Origin: Cytobacillus oceanisediminis 2691
GTDB lineage: Bacteria; Bacillota; Bacilli; Bacillales; Cytobacillaceae
Direction of reading: 5' to 3'
Length of the DNA: 64,000 nt
Assembly (NCBI RefSeq): GCF_000294775.2
Contig: NZ_CP015506.1
Span: forward strand, 3,943,501 to 4,007,500
This document shows, in pieces, positions 52,193 to 62,044 of this stretch. The first letter of the stretch is position 1, and each line of letters starts with the position of its first letter. The translations under genes were made by a program, and so were the position numbers. Under the pieces are notes generated by a model. The model had not been told where the DNA came from, ran no database searches, and saw only the letters and a list, made by a program, of their open reading frames with translations.

Positions 52193-53287
52193 TTATCTGC
52201 GGCTTAGAATATGATGGCCATTTTGGAGGAATTGTCCGCGTGAATTACGCATTCTTTCAATTCTTTCCTCAACCATGCGGTCAGCCGCTTTATATGTCGG
52301 AATTCCATCCCTTTTAGCAATCTCAATAACTTTTTCAATATTATTGTATACAGTTTCAACTTTTTTCATTGCTCGTTCACGGTTGTATCCGTACAGCTCA
52401 TCCGCAACATTAATAACTCCGCCTGCATTAATTACATAGTCAGGAGCATAAACGATGCCCATCTCATGAATTAAATCACCGTGGCGTGTTTCTTTAAGCT
52501 GGTTGTTGGCAGCTCCAGCGATTACTTTTGCTTTCAGCTGCGGGATTGTATCATCATTAACTGTCGCACCTAAAGCACAAGGAGCATAAATATCACATTC
52601 AACTCCATAAATTTCATTTGGTTCAACTGCTTTAGCACCGAACTCTTCAACTGCACGCTGAACTGCTTCTTTATTAATATCCGTAACAATCAGCTGTGCA
52701 CCTTCTTCATGCAGATGGCGGCAAAGATTGAACGCAACGTTTCCAACACCTTGAACAGCAATTGTTTTGCCTTCAAGAGAATCAGTTCCGAATGCCGCTT
52801 TTGCTGCAGCCTTCATACCTCTGTATACGCCATAAGCTGTAACTGGTGAAGGGTTGCCGGAAGAGCCGAACGCAGGTGAAATTCCTGTTACATAGTCTGT
52901 TTCCTCATGAATCAGGTCCATATCAGCTACTGTAGTACCCACGTCCTCAGCAGTAATGTAACGTCCATTTAAACCTTGGATATAGCGTCCGAATGCACGG
53001 AACATTTCTTCGTTTTTATCTTTGCGCGGATCGCCGATAATAACTGTTTTACCGCCTCCAAGATTTAAACCAGCTGCTGCATTCTTATATGTCATGCCGC
53101 GTGCAAGACGCAATGCATCCTCAATAGCAGCTTCTTCAGATTCATAAGTCCACATGCGTGTACCGCCTAGTGCTGGGCCTAAAGTGGTATCATGAATAGC
53201 AATAATAGCTTTTAATCCTGATTGTTTGTCCTGGCAAAACACCACTTGTTCGTAATCATAAGTTTCTAGGTATTTGAAGATTTCCAT
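52193..53287 (-). CDS. bcd: Leucine dehydrogenase (branched-chain amino-acid dehydrogenase)
   Basis: A 364-residue NAD-dependent dehydrogenase that deaminates Leu, Val and Ile. The substrate region shows [20 protein letters not shown] and the catalytic Lys in [20 protein letters not shown] (about 76-95). [12 protein letters not shown] and the Rossmann motif [20 protein letters not shown] (about 178-197) follow. GGGGAGGAATTATAAC precedes the ATG. It is the second gene of the ptb-bcd-buk-lpdV-bkd operon and supplies keto acids to the Bkd complex. Confidence 0.95.
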   Translation of the reverse strand: MEIFKYLETYDYEQVVFCQDKQSGLKAIIAIHDTTLGPALGGTRMWTYESEEAAIEDALRLARGMTYKNAAAGLNLGGGKTVIIGDPRKDKNEEMFRAFGRYIQGLNGRYITAEDVGTTVADMDLIHEETDYVTGISPAFGSSGNPSPVTAYGVYRGMKAAAKAAFGTDSLEGKTIAVQGVGNVAFNLCRHLHEEGAQLIVTDINKEAVQRAVEEFGAKAVEPNEIYGVECDIYAPCALGATVNDDTIPQLKAKVIAGAANNQLKETRHGDLIHEMGIVYAPDYVINAGGVINVADELYGYNRERAMKKVETVYNNIEKVIEIAKRDGIPTYKAADRMVEERIERMRNSRGQFLQNGHHILSRR

Positions 53288-53399
53288 GTTATAATTCCTC
53301 CCCGGATTCTTTAAAAGTAATATGTTCGTTTTGTTAAAAAAAATTTAATTTACGATTTATAAAATACTGAATGAATTAATTTCTTTCTTTCAGAGCCCA

Positions 53400-54302
53400 T
53401 TACTTTGCTGAGCATATCGCTAAAGCAAGGGAATAAACCTTGCTTTCTGCCGAATCTGCTCTTGAAGTAAGAACGATCGGCGCTTTGGCACCTGCGATAA
53501 CAGCTCCTACTTTTGCTTTCGCAAAGTAGACAAGTGATTTATATAAAGTATTCCCAACTTCTATAGTCGGCACCAATAAAATATCTGCCTGTCCGGCAAC
53601 TTCACTTTTGATCCCCTTATGTTCAGCCGCTTCAAAAGAAATTGCATTATCCAAAGCCAGGGGACCGTCGACAAGACAATCTTTTATCTGGCCCCTTTGG
53701 TTCATAAGAGTTAATGCTGAGGCATCCAGAGTTGCCTGCATAGCAGGATTAACAACCTCTACTGCAGCAATCGGGGCTGCAAGAGGCTTTTCTATTCCTA
53801 TGCTCCTTGCAATTTCAACTGCATTTTTCAGGATTTGTGCTTTTTGATTGAGGTCCGGTGCAATATTCATTGCTGCATCAGTGACAATCGTAAATCGTTC
53901 AAAACCTGGAACCTCAAATACCGCCACATGTGATAAAACATTTCCTGTTCTTAAGCCGAATTCTTTATTTAAGACAGCTTTTAAAATACCTGCCGTCGGG
54001 ATATTTCCCTTCATCAGCACATTGGCTTTCTGCTCTTTTACAGCCCTTACTGCCAATTCTGCAGCATATGCAGGCGATTCTGCATGAAGGATTTCAAGCT
54101 TAGGGCTTTCAGCTGCTGCGCTATGGTTCCGATTTATGATTTCGCGGATTTTTACTTGATCCCCAAATAATAAAAAGCTTGCTAAGTTCAGCTTAATTGC
54201 TTCAGCAACTGCTTCGAGAACTTCTTCGTCTTCCGCTGCGGCTACGGCTACTGTTTTCTCACCATATTGGGTTGCTTTCGTTAGAAGCGAATCCAATTTC
54301 AT
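53400..54302 (-). CDS. ptb: Phosphate butyryltransferase
   Basis: A 300-residue transferase of the Pta/Ptb family, swapping CoA for phosphate on butyryl- or branched acyl-CoA. VLMKGNIPTAGILKAVLNKE near 100, FTIVTDAAMNIAPDLNQKAQ near 145-165, and ADILLVPTIEVGNTLYKSLV near 235 are family signatures. The frame extends to 54347, but AAGGGGGTTGAACAG leads to the ATG at 54300-54302. It is the first gene of the sigma-L-dependent bkd operon, as yqiS (ptb) is in B. subtilis. Confidence 0.93.
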   Translation of the reverse strand: MKLDSLLTKATQYGEKTVAVAAAEDEEVLEAVAEAIKLNLASFLLFGDQVKIREIINRNHSAAAESPKLEILHAESPAYAAELAVRAVKEQKANVLMKGNIPTAGILKAVLNKEFGLRTGNVLSHVAVFEVPGFERFTIVTDAAMNIAPDLNQKAQILKNAVEIARSIGIEKPLAAPIAAVEVVNPAMQATLDASALTLMNQRGQIKDCLVDGPLALDNAISFEAAEHKGIKSEVAGQADILLVPTIEVGNTLYKSLVYFAKAKVGAVIAGAKAPIVLTSRADSAESKVYSLALAICSAK

Positions 54303-54320
54303 CTGTTCAACCCCCTTACT

Positions 54321-54384
54321 AGAAAAGCGCGCGCCTCGCCCTCCCACGGCACCTCGCGGGGCAGGCTGATTGTGCTAGACAATT
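54321..54384 (+). repeat. Dispersed modular repeat, family 2, copy 5, inside the bkd operon leader
   Basis: It starts AGAAAAGCGCGCGCCTCGCC and ends GGGCAGGCTGATTGTGCTAG then ACA, the outer modules of the family without the middle ones. It lies between the sigma-L promoter (54425-54440) and the ptb ribosome site, so it should be transcribed in the 5' leader of the operon. Confidence 0.7.
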
Positions 54385-54424
54385 ACCGGCGCCTTTTTCT
54401 TGATGTCCATCCGTTTATTATACT

Positions 54425-54440
54425 TGCAAGAAGTGTGCCA
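54425..54440 (-). promoter_or_regulatory. Sigma-L (sigma-54) -24/-12 promoter of the bkd operon
   Basis: The minus strand reads TGGCAC-acttc-TTGCA, a perfect match to TGGCAC-N5-TTGCW, about 125 bases before the ptb start. The enhancer-binding activator BkdR is encoded just upstream. Confidence 0.92.
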
Positions 54441-54454
54441 ACTTAAAATTACTG

Positions 54455-54468
54455 TGAAAACGCTTTAT
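54455..54468 (+). promoter_or_regulatory. Candidate cre site between the UAS and the bkd promoter
   Basis: TGAAAACGCTTTAT matches 12 of 14 positions of the cre pattern TGWAANCGNTNWCA. CcpA bound here would stand between BkdR and the polymerase. The match lacks the final CA. Confidence 0.45.
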
Positions 54469-54480
54469 TCACTGAGTTAA

Positions 54481-54502
54481 AGTGCGCAATTAATTGCACA
54501 CT
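54481..54502. promoter_or_regulatory. Probable BkdR upstream activating sequence (palindrome)
   Basis: The 22-base near-perfect palindrome has outer arms AGTGCGCAAT and ATTGCACACT around TA, with one mismatched pair, centred about 60 bases above the -24/-12 element and just past the bkdR stop. Position and symmetry are those of an enhancer for a sigma-54 activator; binding by BkdR is inferred. Confidence 0.75.
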
Positions 54503-54509
54503 GTGAAAT

Positions 54510-56576
54510 TTATTGCATGCCATCTTTTGCAATATCGTATTTCTCCAATTTATAGTAAAGATTCCTGACAGAGAGTCCAAGCGATTTAGCAGTCTTGGTT
54601 TTATTTCCATCCAGCTTGTGAAGTGTTTGTCTGATCATTTTTGCCTCATATTGCTCTACCAGCTGAGTTAATGTTTTAGTTTGTGCTCCTTCACTTGTTT
54701 CAACACTTGGAGACGGCTTATTGGCACCTATCAAATCCGGAATATGCCTTTCCTCTATATCTGTTTCGTTGTAGTTCATAAAAATAATGGCTCTGCCGAG
54801 GATATTATCAAGTTCTCTCACATTTCCCGGCCAATCATAGGCCATTAGTTTATTAACTGCTTGTTCTGTTACACCTTCTACATTCCGTCCATATTCCTGG
54901 TTGATCTTTTGAATAAGCCTGCTGCATAGAAGAGGAATATCCTCCTTTCTGCGTCTTAATGAAGGAATATGTATAGGCATTCGATTCAGCCTGTAGTATA
55001 AGTCTTCCCTGAAAGTGCCGTCTGCAATTCCTTTTTCTAAATTCACATTGGTCGCAGCAATAACTCGAACATCTATTGAAATGGGCTTGGTCCCTCCCAC
55101 TCTTGTAATTTCATGTTCTTGAAGAACCCTGAGCAGTTTCGCCTGAGTGTTAGCTGTCAGCTCGCCAATTTCATCCAGAAAGATACTGCCTTTATCAGCT
55201 TCCTCAAACAAACCCCGTTTGCCGCCTCTTTTTGCTCCTGAGAACGCCCCCTCTTCATAACCAAATAATTCGCTTTCCAGAAGAGACTCTGATAATGCTG
55301 CGCAATTAACCCTGATAAACTTGTTATATTTTCGGTCGCTGGCATTATGTATAGCGTGGGCGAACAATTCTTTGCCTGTCCCTGACTCTCCTCTTAGCAA
55401 AACGGTAGCTGGAGTTTTAGCCCCGAGTCTTGCCTGTTCAATTGCAAGCTTCATCTCTTCAGATGATCCAATAATATCCTCGAATGAATATTTCGCTTCC
55501 AATGTACGGATAATCTGTCTTGCCCGGCTTAATTCACGATTCAGATTCTGAATTTCCGATACGTCGTGAATAACTCCCACACTTCCTTTTAACTTTCCAT
55601 CAACAATGACAGGCGCAACATTTACAATAACATCCTTTCTTTTCGGTCCGACCCTCATGGCCACACCTCTCATTGCCCTTCTCGTTTGAAGAACCTTCAT
55701 ATGCACACTTTCACCTTCGGAAATATCAGCTGTGGCAGGCTTCCCGATCACTTTTTCTTCTTCCAGGCCTGTTAGCCTCGAATATGCCGGATTGATCAAA
55801 ATCCCTTTCCCATTTTCATCAACCACAGAAATGGCTTCTTCACTTGATTGAATAATCGCCTGAAGCATTGTCTGTATCTCTTTCAAATTCGTAATTTCTT
55901 CCGCAAGCGAGACTACTTCTGTTATATCCTTAAAAACAGCAAACGCACCCATTAATTCGTTATTTTCTCCAAGCATCGGTATTCTTGTCGTAATAATTTT
56001 CAGGCCATTTGCCAAAGTCATTTCCTGATTCGCTTCAATTCTCCTTGTTGCCATAACTCTGGGAAGCATGCTGTCTGTAATGACTTCATTAATTTTTTTC
56101 CCTAAAGCGTCTTTCCTCTTAATTCCTGTCATTCTCTCCGCACTTCGATTAAAGACTGTAATCTCACTAAAGTTGTTGATTACAATCATACCGTCATCAG
56201 TCGAATTAAAAATCAAATCATGCTTATACGTTTCATTTCTGAATTTTGAAATCAGTTCTTCCTTTTCTTCAAGTAATTTCGCGATTAAGAAAGCTACACT
56301 TCCAGGAATCAGGACCGTATTTTTGCTCCTGGCTTCCCTGATGTCGATAAACACCTGTTCATTTCCGGTAACTTCAATAATGATATCAATATCCTGATCC
56401 ATAAAATAACGCCAATCAGTGCCAATCGGGATGCCGCTTTCTTTGGCAATCCGAAGTCCTTCAGCACCCGGATTAATGTCCACCATAGCTTTTACATCCA
56501 GAACAGCCGTTTCCTTTATAATTTTAAGGATGGCCGTACCGCCTTTACCTGCACCGACAATCATTACTGTTTGCAT
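54510..56576 (-). CDS. bkdR: Sigma-L-dependent transcriptional activator BkdR
   Basis: A 688-residue enhancer-binding protein. The N-terminal nucleotide-binding-like sensor begins [17 protein letters not shown], two PAS domains cover roughly 120-350 ([40 protein letters not shown]), then the AAA+ domain with Walker [16 protein letters not shown], the sigma-54 loop as GAFSGA (usual form GAFTGA) and Walker [14 protein letters not shown] Fis-type HTH ends the protein ([20 protein letters not shown]). The frame reaches 56633; the ATG at 56574-56576 is preferred. It activates the adjacent bkd operon in response to branched-chain amino acids. Confidence 0.94.
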   Translation of the reverse strand: MQTVMIVGAGKGGTAILKIIKETAVLDVKAMVDINPGAEGLRIAKESGIPIGTDWRYFMDQDIDIIIEVTGNEQVFIDIREARSKNTVLIPGSVAFLIAKLLEEKEELISKFRNETYKHDLIFNSTDDGMIVINNFSEITVFNRSAERMTGIKRKDALGKKINEVITDSMLPRVMATRRIEANQEMTLANGLKIITTRIPMLGENNELMGAFAVFKDITEVVSLAEEITNLKEIQTMLQAIIQSSEEAISVVDENGKGILINPAYSRLTGLEEEKVIGKPATADISEGESVHMKVLQTRRAMRGVAMRVGPKRKDVIVNVAPVIVDGKLKGSVGVIHDVSEIQNLNRELSRARQIIRTLEAKYSFEDIIGSSEEMKLAIEQARLGAKTPATVLLRGESGTGKELFAHAIHNASDRKYNKFIRVNCAALSESLLESELFGYEEGAFSGAKRGGKRGLFEEADKGSIFLDEIGELTANTQAKLLRVLQEHEITRVGGTKPISIDVRVIAATNVNLEKGIADGTFREDLYYRLNRMPIHIPSLRRRKEDIPLLCSRLIQKINQEYGRNVEGVTEQAVNKLMAYDWPGNVRELDNILGRAIIFMNYNETDIEERHIPDLIGANKPSPSVETSEGAQTKTLTQLVEQYEAKMIRQTLHKLDGNKTKTAKSLGLSVRNLYYKLEKYDIAKDGMQ

Positions 56577-56730
56577 TTTTCTACCTGCTTTCATTGAAAA
56601 TTCTTGCACGCTTGACATTATTCCGTGCAACATTCTTCATGAATTTATTTTAGCACAGCAGCGGTACTTGACAAATTTATTTAATGATTTATGATTTCGG
56701 TAGGTAATTCGATTTGAAGGGAATTTTTTT

Positions 56731-56967
56731 ATGATTAGACTAATTGCTTTATTAATTTTACTCCTGCCAGGCATATTGGCTGTCTATGGGATAAAATTAA
56801 TGAGAGATATGGTCTTTGGCATCCTGCAAAGCCCATTTCCATATTTATGGCTTCAATTTGTTTCAGGTTTCCTTTTCTTAATCATAGGTCTTGGCTTTAT
56901 CGCAGGATTTATTCTTTATCGCGATCGAAAGAGAAACAAAGTTCAGGAACGATTTAAAACCAAATAA
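56731..56967 (+). CDS. yqzF: YqzF-family small membrane protein (DUF2627)
   Basis: A 78-residue protein with two hydrophobic segments (about 3-24, LIALLILLLPGILAVYGIKL; and 42-65, FVSGFLFLIIGLGFIAGFIL) and a basic tail RDRKRNKVQERFKTK. This is the DUF2627/YqzF pattern, found next to bkdR in B. subtilis too. Function unknown. GAAGGGAA precedes the ATG. It is divergent from bkdR and followed by the YycC-like gene with a 19-base gap. Confidence 0.8.
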   Translation: MIRLIALLILLLPGILAVYGIKLMRDMVFGILQSPFPYLWLQFVSGFLFLIIGLGFIAGFILYRDRKRNKVQERFKTK

Positions 56968-56986
56968 GTTAGTGGGGGGATAAAAA

Positions 56987-57127
56987 GTGAAGCCGCTGCA
57001 GTTATCACCGGAAACAGCATTAAAGCTTGCTGAAAAACTAAATCTTCCTCTTGAGCAAATCATGCACATGCCTCAGCACATTTTGATTCAAAAGATGATG
57101 GAGCTTGAGAATGAAGAAAAGAAATAA
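56987..57127 (+). CDS. YycC-like small protein (46 aa)
   Basis: A GTG-started frame of 46 residues beginning VKPLQLSPETALKLAEKLNL and continuing with PLEQIMHMPQHILIQKMMEL. The MHMPQHIL-QKM core and the helix before it match the YycC-like family of unknown function. GGGGGGATAAAAA gives a strong ribosome site, and a long terminator follows directly. It has no membrane segment. It is read after yqzF and probably co-transcribed with it. Confidence 0.75.
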   Translation: MKPLQLSPETALKLAEKLNLPLEQIMHMPQHILIQKMMELENEEKK

Positions 57128-57135
57128 ATTAATAA

Positions 57136-57173
57136 GTTCAGTTTGAAAAATTTCAAACTGAACTTTTTTGTTT
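57136..57173 (+). terminator. Terminator after the YycC-like gene
   Basis: AGTTCAGTTTGAAA-aa-TTTCAAACTGAACT is followed by TTTTTTG. Confidence 0.92.
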
Positions 57174-57187
57174 CCGTTTAATTTTGA

Positions 57188-57216
57188 GGACAATAAAAAA
57201 ACGCCCCATAAGGAGC
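57188..57216 (-). terminator. Terminator after spo0A
   Basis: On the minus strand CGCTCC-ttat-GGGGCG is followed by TTTTTTTATTG, about 45 bases past the spo0A stop. Confidence 0.8.
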
Positions 57217-57259
57217 GCAGCATAAAAAATAAATGATTTTGTTATAAGTCCTTACCCTT

Positions 57260-58048
57260 TCAAGAAGCTTTGTGCTCCAGACGCAGCTTATCTGCAACCA
57301 TTGCAATGAATTCCGAGTTGGTTGGCTTTGCTTTTGTCATGCTGACTGTATACCCAAAAAGAGAGGAAATGGAATCAATATTACCGCGGCTCCACGCAAC
57401 TTCAATCGCATGGCGGATTGCACGCTCCACACGGCTTGCAGTAGTATTAAACTTCTTAGCAATATCAGGGTACAGCACTTTTGTAATGGAACCGAGAAGT
57501 TCTATATCGTTGTATACCATTGAAATGGCTTCACGGAGATATAAGTATCCTTTAATATGGGCAGGAACGCCAATTTCATGGATGATGCTGGTGATGCTGG
57601 CATCCAGGTTCTTAGGCTTTGCTTCTCCCTGAGGACGGTAAGATTGAGCGGGTTTGCGGAGAAATGAATTCGATTTTCCGCTGACTTGGCGTATATGACT
57701 TGCCAAATTGTCCATGTCAAATGGTTTAAGGATAAAGTATGAAGCTCCCAAATCCACTGCCTTCTTGGTAACATCCTCCTGTCCGAATGCAGTGAGCATG
57801 ATTACATTAGGGAGTGTTTTCAAATTTAAATCTCTCATTTTTTCGAGTACAGCAAGTCCATCCAAGTGAGGCATGATGATATCCAATACAAGAACGTCGG
57901 GCTGTGTATGCTCTAATATTTCGAGGCAATCCTGTCCATTATGTGCCACACCGGCAACTTCCATGTCTTCCTGAGAAGATATATATTCCTCTAAAAGCCC
58001 GACCAGTTCCCTATTATCATCCACAACACAAACTTTTATTTTCTTCAC
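57260..58048 (-). CDS. spo0A: Sporulation master response regulator Spo0A
   Basis: A 262-residue two-domain regulator. The receiver domain (about 1-120) has the acidic pocket [10 protein letters not shown], the phosphorylated Asp in [13 protein letters not shown] (near 55) and the switch Lys in ILKPFD. After a linker, the Spo0A_C domain has the recognition region [18 protein letters not shown] then ID and the sigma-A contact region [20 protein letters not shown]. It starts sporulation and represses abrB when phosphorylated by the phosphorelay. A consensus sigma-H promoter and 0A boxes lie upstream. Confidence 0.97.
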   Translation of the reverse strand: MKKIKVCVVDDNRELVGLLEEYISSQEDMEVAGVAHNGQDCLEILEHTQPDVLVLDIIMPHLDGLAVLEKMRDLNLKTLPNVIMLTAFGQEDVTKKAVDLGASYFILKPFDMDNLASHIRQVSGKSNSFLRKPAQSYRPQGEAKPKNLDASITSIIHEIGVPAHIKGYLYLREAISMVYNDIELLGSITKVLYPDIAKKFNTTASRVERAIRHAIEVAWSRGNIDSISSLFGYTVSMTKAKPTNSEFIAMVADKLRLEHKAS

Positions 58049-58140
58049 TTACTTTCCTCCTCGGTCCAATTATGGTCTCTTTAATAAATGTTCATTTTCG
58101 AACATGCTCTTTTTGATATCTATTTTCTATTCTAAATGAG

Positions 58141-58169
58141 AAATTCGACAATGCAACAAAAATTCCTCT
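58141..58169 (-). promoter_or_regulatory. Sigma-H promoter (Ps) of spo0A with overlapping 0A box
   Basis: On the minus strand AGAGGAATT (58161-58169), 11 bases, GTCGAATTT (58141-58149), both matching sigma-H consensus RNAGGAWWW and RNNGAATWW. The 0A box TGTCGAA (58144-58150) overlaps the -10. Confidence 0.85.
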
Positions 58170-58232
58170 ACTTTTTTGAAATTTTCTTAAAAAACCAACT
58201 AAACCTCATTTATTCTTTTGTTTTCTTCTGTT

Positions 58233-58239
58233 TTCGACC
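58233..58239 (+). promoter_or_regulatory. 0A box (one mismatch) upstream of spo0A
   Basis: TTCGACC, six of seven bases of TTCGACA, the reverse complement of the 0A box TGTCGAA. It is one of three such sites in the spo0A control region. Confidence 0.5.
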
Positions 58240-58273
58240 GATTTCGTCATACTCTTTACAATCCGTGTTTCTT

Positions 58274-58280
58274 TGTCGAA
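58274..58280 (+). promoter_or_regulatory. 0A box upstream of spo0A
   Basis: A perfect TGTCGAA about 225 bases before the spo0A start, upstream of the sigma-H promoter. It would allow feedback by Spo0A-P as in B. subtilis. Confidence 0.65.
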
Positions 58281-58375
58281 AATTCTTTATTTTCATTTTA
58301 ACATAACTATTTTACTCATAGTTTTTGTTTAGCCTATAATGCGGCCTGTTTTTTCACTGCAAGAGCAGTAAAAAA

Positions 58376-58400
58376 AAGACGGGTTTAACCCGCCTTTTTT
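58376..58400. terminator. Terminator after spoIVB
   Basis: On the minus strand GGCGGG-ttaaa-CCCGTC is followed by TTTTTTT, about 15 bases past the spoIVB stop; A- and T-runs on both sides. Confidence 0.85.
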
Positions 58401-58415
58401 AAGATCCATTCAGTA

Positions 58416-59705
58416 TTAGGATGCTTTTTCTTCAGCTTTTTCATATATATCAATACCTGCTTCATTTAACATCCATTCAATATGAACACCATATCCTGAA
58501 GTAGGGTCGTTTACAAATACATGGGTCACTGCTCCAATAATCCTGCCATCCTGGATAATCGGGCTTCCGCTCATCCCCTGGACTATGCCGCCTGTTTTAT
58601 CAAGCAGCTTCTGATCCGTCACTTTTATGACCATTCCTTTTGTTGCCGGAAACTTCTGCGGAATCGTACTGACAATTTCAATATCGAACAATTGTACTTC
58701 GTCATTGTCGACCACAGTTAAAATTTGGGCAGCGCCCTCTTTGACTTGATGAGATAAGGCTATAGGCATCGGTTTGTCAAAAATTCCGTTCTTCATATCC
58801 CGGTTTAATTCCCCAAATATTCCGAATGGACTATTTCTGACAATATTCCCGATTATTTCTTTATCTGAAGAAAATCGTGCAAGTTTTTCACCAGGATTGC
58901 CATTGCTTCCTTTTTCAATTGAAGTAACAGTTGATCGGACAATTTGCCCGTCTTCAACCACAATTGGCTTCTTTGTATCCATATCGGAAATAACATGGCC
59001 GAGTGCTCCATATTTTTTCGATTCCGGGTGATAGAAGGTCATCGTCCCAATACCTGCTGCAGAGTCACGTATATATAATCCAAGCTTATAGGTTTCTTCC
59101 CCGTTTTCTTTCAAGGGTGTCAGCTCTGTTTTCACCTTTCCGCTTTCACGGCTTACGATAATTTGGAGCGGATTGCCGCTTTTGCCAGCTTCTTGAACAA
59201 AGGGAGCAACATCTGACATTTTTTCTATTTTCGTTCCATTGATTTCTGTAATGATATCTCCAATTTTTATGCCGGCCGTTTCGCCAGGCGAAGCTTTTCC
59301 TTCAGCCGTATTAACCTGATGGTGTCCAACTACTAACACGCCTACTGTATTCAGTTTAACCCCAATCGATTGACCTCCTGGAATAACTTTAAAATCTTTT
59401 AAGACGTTAACATCAACTTTCTTTATCGGAAAACCTGCCAGTTCGAGAAGCATTTCATTTTTTCCATTTTCTTTTGCATGAAGCGAAATCGAATGGTTAT
59501 CTTCTTTAAGTGAAACACTTGTATTATCTATGGACAGTCCGGCCGACACTGCTTCTGCCTTTGCAATGTCCAGCTGCTGCCCTTCAAAAAGAGTAATATT
59601 TGCAGGTACTTGCAAATATTCCTGAACAGGCTTGGAAAAACCTAAAGCAATTAATGAAACAAGGAGAATTCCACCAATTATTTTGCGTAAAACATCATAT
59701 GTCAA
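58416..59705 (-). CDS. spoIVB: SpoIVB peptidase (intercompartmental signalling protease)
   Basis: A protein of about 429 residues secreted from the forespore into the intermembrane space, where it cleaves SpoIVFA to trigger pro-sigma-K processing. A membrane segment lies at about 8-25 ([18 protein letters not shown]), a PDZ domain near 110-190 ([20 protein letters not shown]), and a serine-protease domain with His in [11 protein letters not shown] and Ser in [20 protein letters not shown]. The frame opens at 59738; the TTG at 59703-59705 lies about ten bases after GAGGAG and is preferred, the GTG at 59714 being too close. Confidence 0.93.
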   Translation of the reverse strand: MTYDVLRKIIGGILLVSLIALGFSKPVQEYLQVPANITLFEGQQLDIAKAEAVSAGLSIDNTSVSLKEDNHSISLHAKENGKNEMLLELAGFPIKKVDVNVLKDFKVIPGGQSIGVKLNTVGVLVVGHHQVNTAEGKASPGETAGIKIGDIITEINGTKIEKMSDVAPFVQEAGKSGNPLQIIVSRESGKVKTELTPLKENGEETYKLGLYIRDSAAGIGTMTFYHPESKKYGALGHVISDMDTKKPIVVEDGQIVRSTVTSIEKGSNGNPGEKLARFSSDKEIIGNIVRNSPFGIFGELNRDMKNGIFDKPMPIALSHQVKEGAAQILTVVDNDEVQLFDIEIVSTIPQKFPATKGMVIKVTDQKLLDKTGGIVQGMSGSPIIQDGRIIGAVTHVFVNDPTSGYGVHIEWMLNEAGIDIYEKAEEKAS

Positions 59706-59797
59706 ATTTTTCACTCTCCTCGCTTCTAGTCCATCCACGTCAAATGGCTACATCTTTAATTTTGCCTGCATTGAGGGCATTTATAACAGCCATTCAC

Positions 59798-59831
59798 ATA
59801 AAAAAAGCTATCCTGCTTTGGATAGCTTTTC
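59798..59831 (-). terminator. Terminator after recN
   Basis: On the minus strand AAAAGCTATCC-aaagca-GGATAGCTTTT is followed by TTTATG, about 60 bases past the recN stop. Confidence 0.85.
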
Positions 59832-59887
59832 AAGGTATTAGATCTGATAGCGCCGCTGGCGGGAACAGACCTTATAATGGATCAAAA

Positions 59888-61570
59888 TTACTTTAGCTGA
59901 TTAGCCAGGTGCAGCAGCTCTTTCGCATGCTCTTTTGTTAAATCAGTAATTTCCACCCCGGAAATCATACGGCCGATTTCTTTGATTTTCTCATCTTCAG
60001 TGAGCGGTTTTACTGTTGTTTTTGTCCGCCCATCCTTTGTGTTTTTAGCAATAAATAAATGAGTATCTGCCATGGCCGCAACCTGAGGAAGATGAGAGAT
60101 GCACAGAACCTGTGAATCCACGGAAACGTGATGAATCTTTTCCGCGATGGCTTGTGCAACCCTGCCGCTCACGCCTGTATCCACCTCATCGAAAATAATA
60201 CTTGTGACACCCTGATGCTTTGAAAATATGCTCTTTAAAGCAAGCATGATTCGGGACAATTCACCGCCTGATGCAATTTTAGACAGCGGCTTAAGCGGTT
60301 CTCCCGGATTGGTGGAAATGTAGAACTCAGCCCTGTCAATTCCGTTTTTCAGGAAGACTTCGGAATCAGAAAAGAATCTGACCTCAAAGACTGTCTTTTC
60401 CATATATAATTCCTTAAGCTCTTTGTGAATTAACTTGGTAAGTTTAAGGGCAGATTTTCTGCGCAGCTTGCTCAATTCTTCTCCTTCAACCAGAAGGTCT
60501 TTTTTCAGGGCAGCAACTTCCTTTTGCAGCTTATCAATATGGGTTTCTTTATTTAGCAGGGTTTCAATTTCTTCTTCTATCTGTGCAGAGTATTCCAGCA
60601 CTTCTTCAACCGTTTTTCCATATTTTCTTTTCAACCCATTAATTTCATTCAATCTGCTTTCTATCTCATTAAGTCTTTGGGGATCATATTCCATAAAGTC
60701 CATTTCATTGCGGAGTGATCTCGCTGCATCTTCAAGCAAATAAAAACTGTTTGCCACATTTTCCGCTATTTCTTTATAGGCGGGGTCCAGTTCCGCGGCA
60801 TCATTCATATAGCCCATAACCATTCCGATCCAATCAAGCCCTTTTTGTTCTCCTTGAAGAGCATTATAGCCTGACTGAAGAGAATCAAAAATACGTTCAA
60901 AATTGGAAAGCTTTCTTTTTTCTTCAATCAAATCTTCATCTTCGTTCAATTTAAGCTGAGCAGATTGAATTTCATCCAGCTGAAATTGAATTAAATCAAG
61001 CCGGTGCGCCATTTGCTGTTCATTCTCACTTAAATTTTTAAGCTTTTTCAGTGTGTTTTCATATAACCTGTAGATATCCTGGTATTCAGTTAAAGCAGCG
61101 GATAATTTGGATCCCCCAAACTGATCGAGGAGAGGAAGATGAAAGGTTTCATCCATTAATTCCTGATGTTCGTGCTGGCCATGTATATCAATAAGGGAAC
61201 TTCCGATTTCTCTCAATACAGATATAGTGACAAGTTTTCCGTTCACTCTGCAGACGCTTTTTCCTGTCTTTGATATATCTCTGCGGAGAACAATCATTCC
61301 ATCTTCAATCTCTATCCCAAATTCAGCAGACCGTTTATAGCAAGGATGTTTAAGATCATCCAGGATAAAAAGCCCCTCAATTTCAGCCTTATCCTCACCA
61401 TGGCGGACAAATTCTGCAGATCCCCTGCCTCCAGCCAGCAAGTGAATGGCATCGATAATGATGGACTTTCCCGCCCCTGTTTCACCAGTTAAAACAGTTA
61501 AGCCCTTTTCAAATGAGACAGAAAGGGCTTCGATTATGGCAAAATTTCGTATGGATATTTCGTTTAACAA
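59888..61570 (-). CDS. recN: DNA repair protein RecN
   Basis: A 560-residue SMC-like ATPase acting early at double-strand breaks. Walker A is TGETGAGKSIIIDAIHLL (about 28-45), two long coiled-coil arms cover roughly 160-370 (for example LKKLKNLSENEQQMAHRLDL), the signature is LSKIASGGELSRIMLALKSI (near 425) and Walker B SIIFDEVDTGVSGRVAQAIA (about 455). GAGGTGAT precedes a TTG start at 61568-61570. No LexA box was seen upstream. It lies between ahrC and spoIVB, as in B. subtilis. Confidence 0.95.
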   Translation of the reverse strand: MLNEISIRNFAIIEALSVSFEKGLTVLTGETGAGKSIIIDAIHLLAGGRGSAEFVRHGEDKAEIEGLFILDDLKHPCYKRSAEFGIEIEDGMIVLRRDISKTGKSVCRVNGKLVTISVLREIGSSLIDIHGQHEHQELMDETFHLPLLDQFGGSKLSAALTEYQDIYRLYENTLKKLKNLSENEQQMAHRLDLIQFQLDEIQSAQLKLNEDEDLIEEKRKLSNFERIFDSLQSGYNALQGEQKGLDWIGMVMGYMNDAAELDPAYKEIAENVANSFYLLEDAARSLRNEMDFMEYDPQRLNEIESRLNEINGLKRKYGKTVEEVLEYSAQIEEEIETLLNKETHIDKLQKEVAALKKDLLVEGEELSKLRRKSALKLTKLIHKELKELYMEKTVFEVRFFSDSEVFLKNGIDRAEFYISTNPGEPLKPLSKIASGGELSRIMLALKSIFSKHQGVTSIIFDEVDTGVSGRVAQAIAEKIHHVSVDSQVLCISHLPQVAAMADTHLFIAKNTKDGRTKTTVKPLTEDEKIKEIGRMISGVEITDLTKEHAKELLHLANQLK

Positions 61571-61585
61571 TCATATCACCTCTTA

Positions 61586-62040
61586 AGAAAAGCGCAAGCG
61601 CCTTGCCCAACCCCGACAAGCACATGACGTGCCTCCCGGAAAGGCGTTCTTTGCCTTTTTGGGGGCTTGTTTGAAATGTGAAGGCGACTTCCCTTCAAGG
61701 AATACAGACTAAAAGCGCCACGTCCTATGGCAACGTCTGCATGACCCGTACACTCCTAAAAGCTTCCGCTTTCGGTCGTGCGATGTTTATGCTGACGAAG
61801 CCTTCCTTGTCCTGCGGGCCTTAGGCATAAGACGGTTCTTGTAAGAAGGCGTTTCTTCTGTAAGGAAACGGCTTAGATCTGAGAGTCTCTAGGAGCCGCA
61901 ACTAGACAAGCTTGTGACCTCGATGGGGCAGTCTCTGGAGCTAGGCAGTTATCTAACTTCAGTATTCATACATTCTTATCTTTTAAGAAACACGATGAAC
62001 ACCAGCCTATCGGCATAAGCGACGGCGCTCGGAGCTTGAA
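61586..62040 (+). repeat. Dispersed modular repeat, family 2, copy 6 (composite, about 455 bases)
   Basis: It contains the start module (AAGAAAAGCGCAAGCGCCTT), GCGCCACGTCCT, CAACGTCTGCATGACCCGTA, AAAGCTTCCGCTTTCGGTCG then TGCGATG, and toward the right end GACCTCGATGGGGCAG with CTCTGGAGCTAGGCAG. Several modules recur in a new order, as if two or three copies had been joined. It fills the whole ahrC-recN gap, so ahrC and recN do not form a tight operon here. No ORF is credible. Confidence 0.75.
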
Positions 62041-62044
62041 TTAT

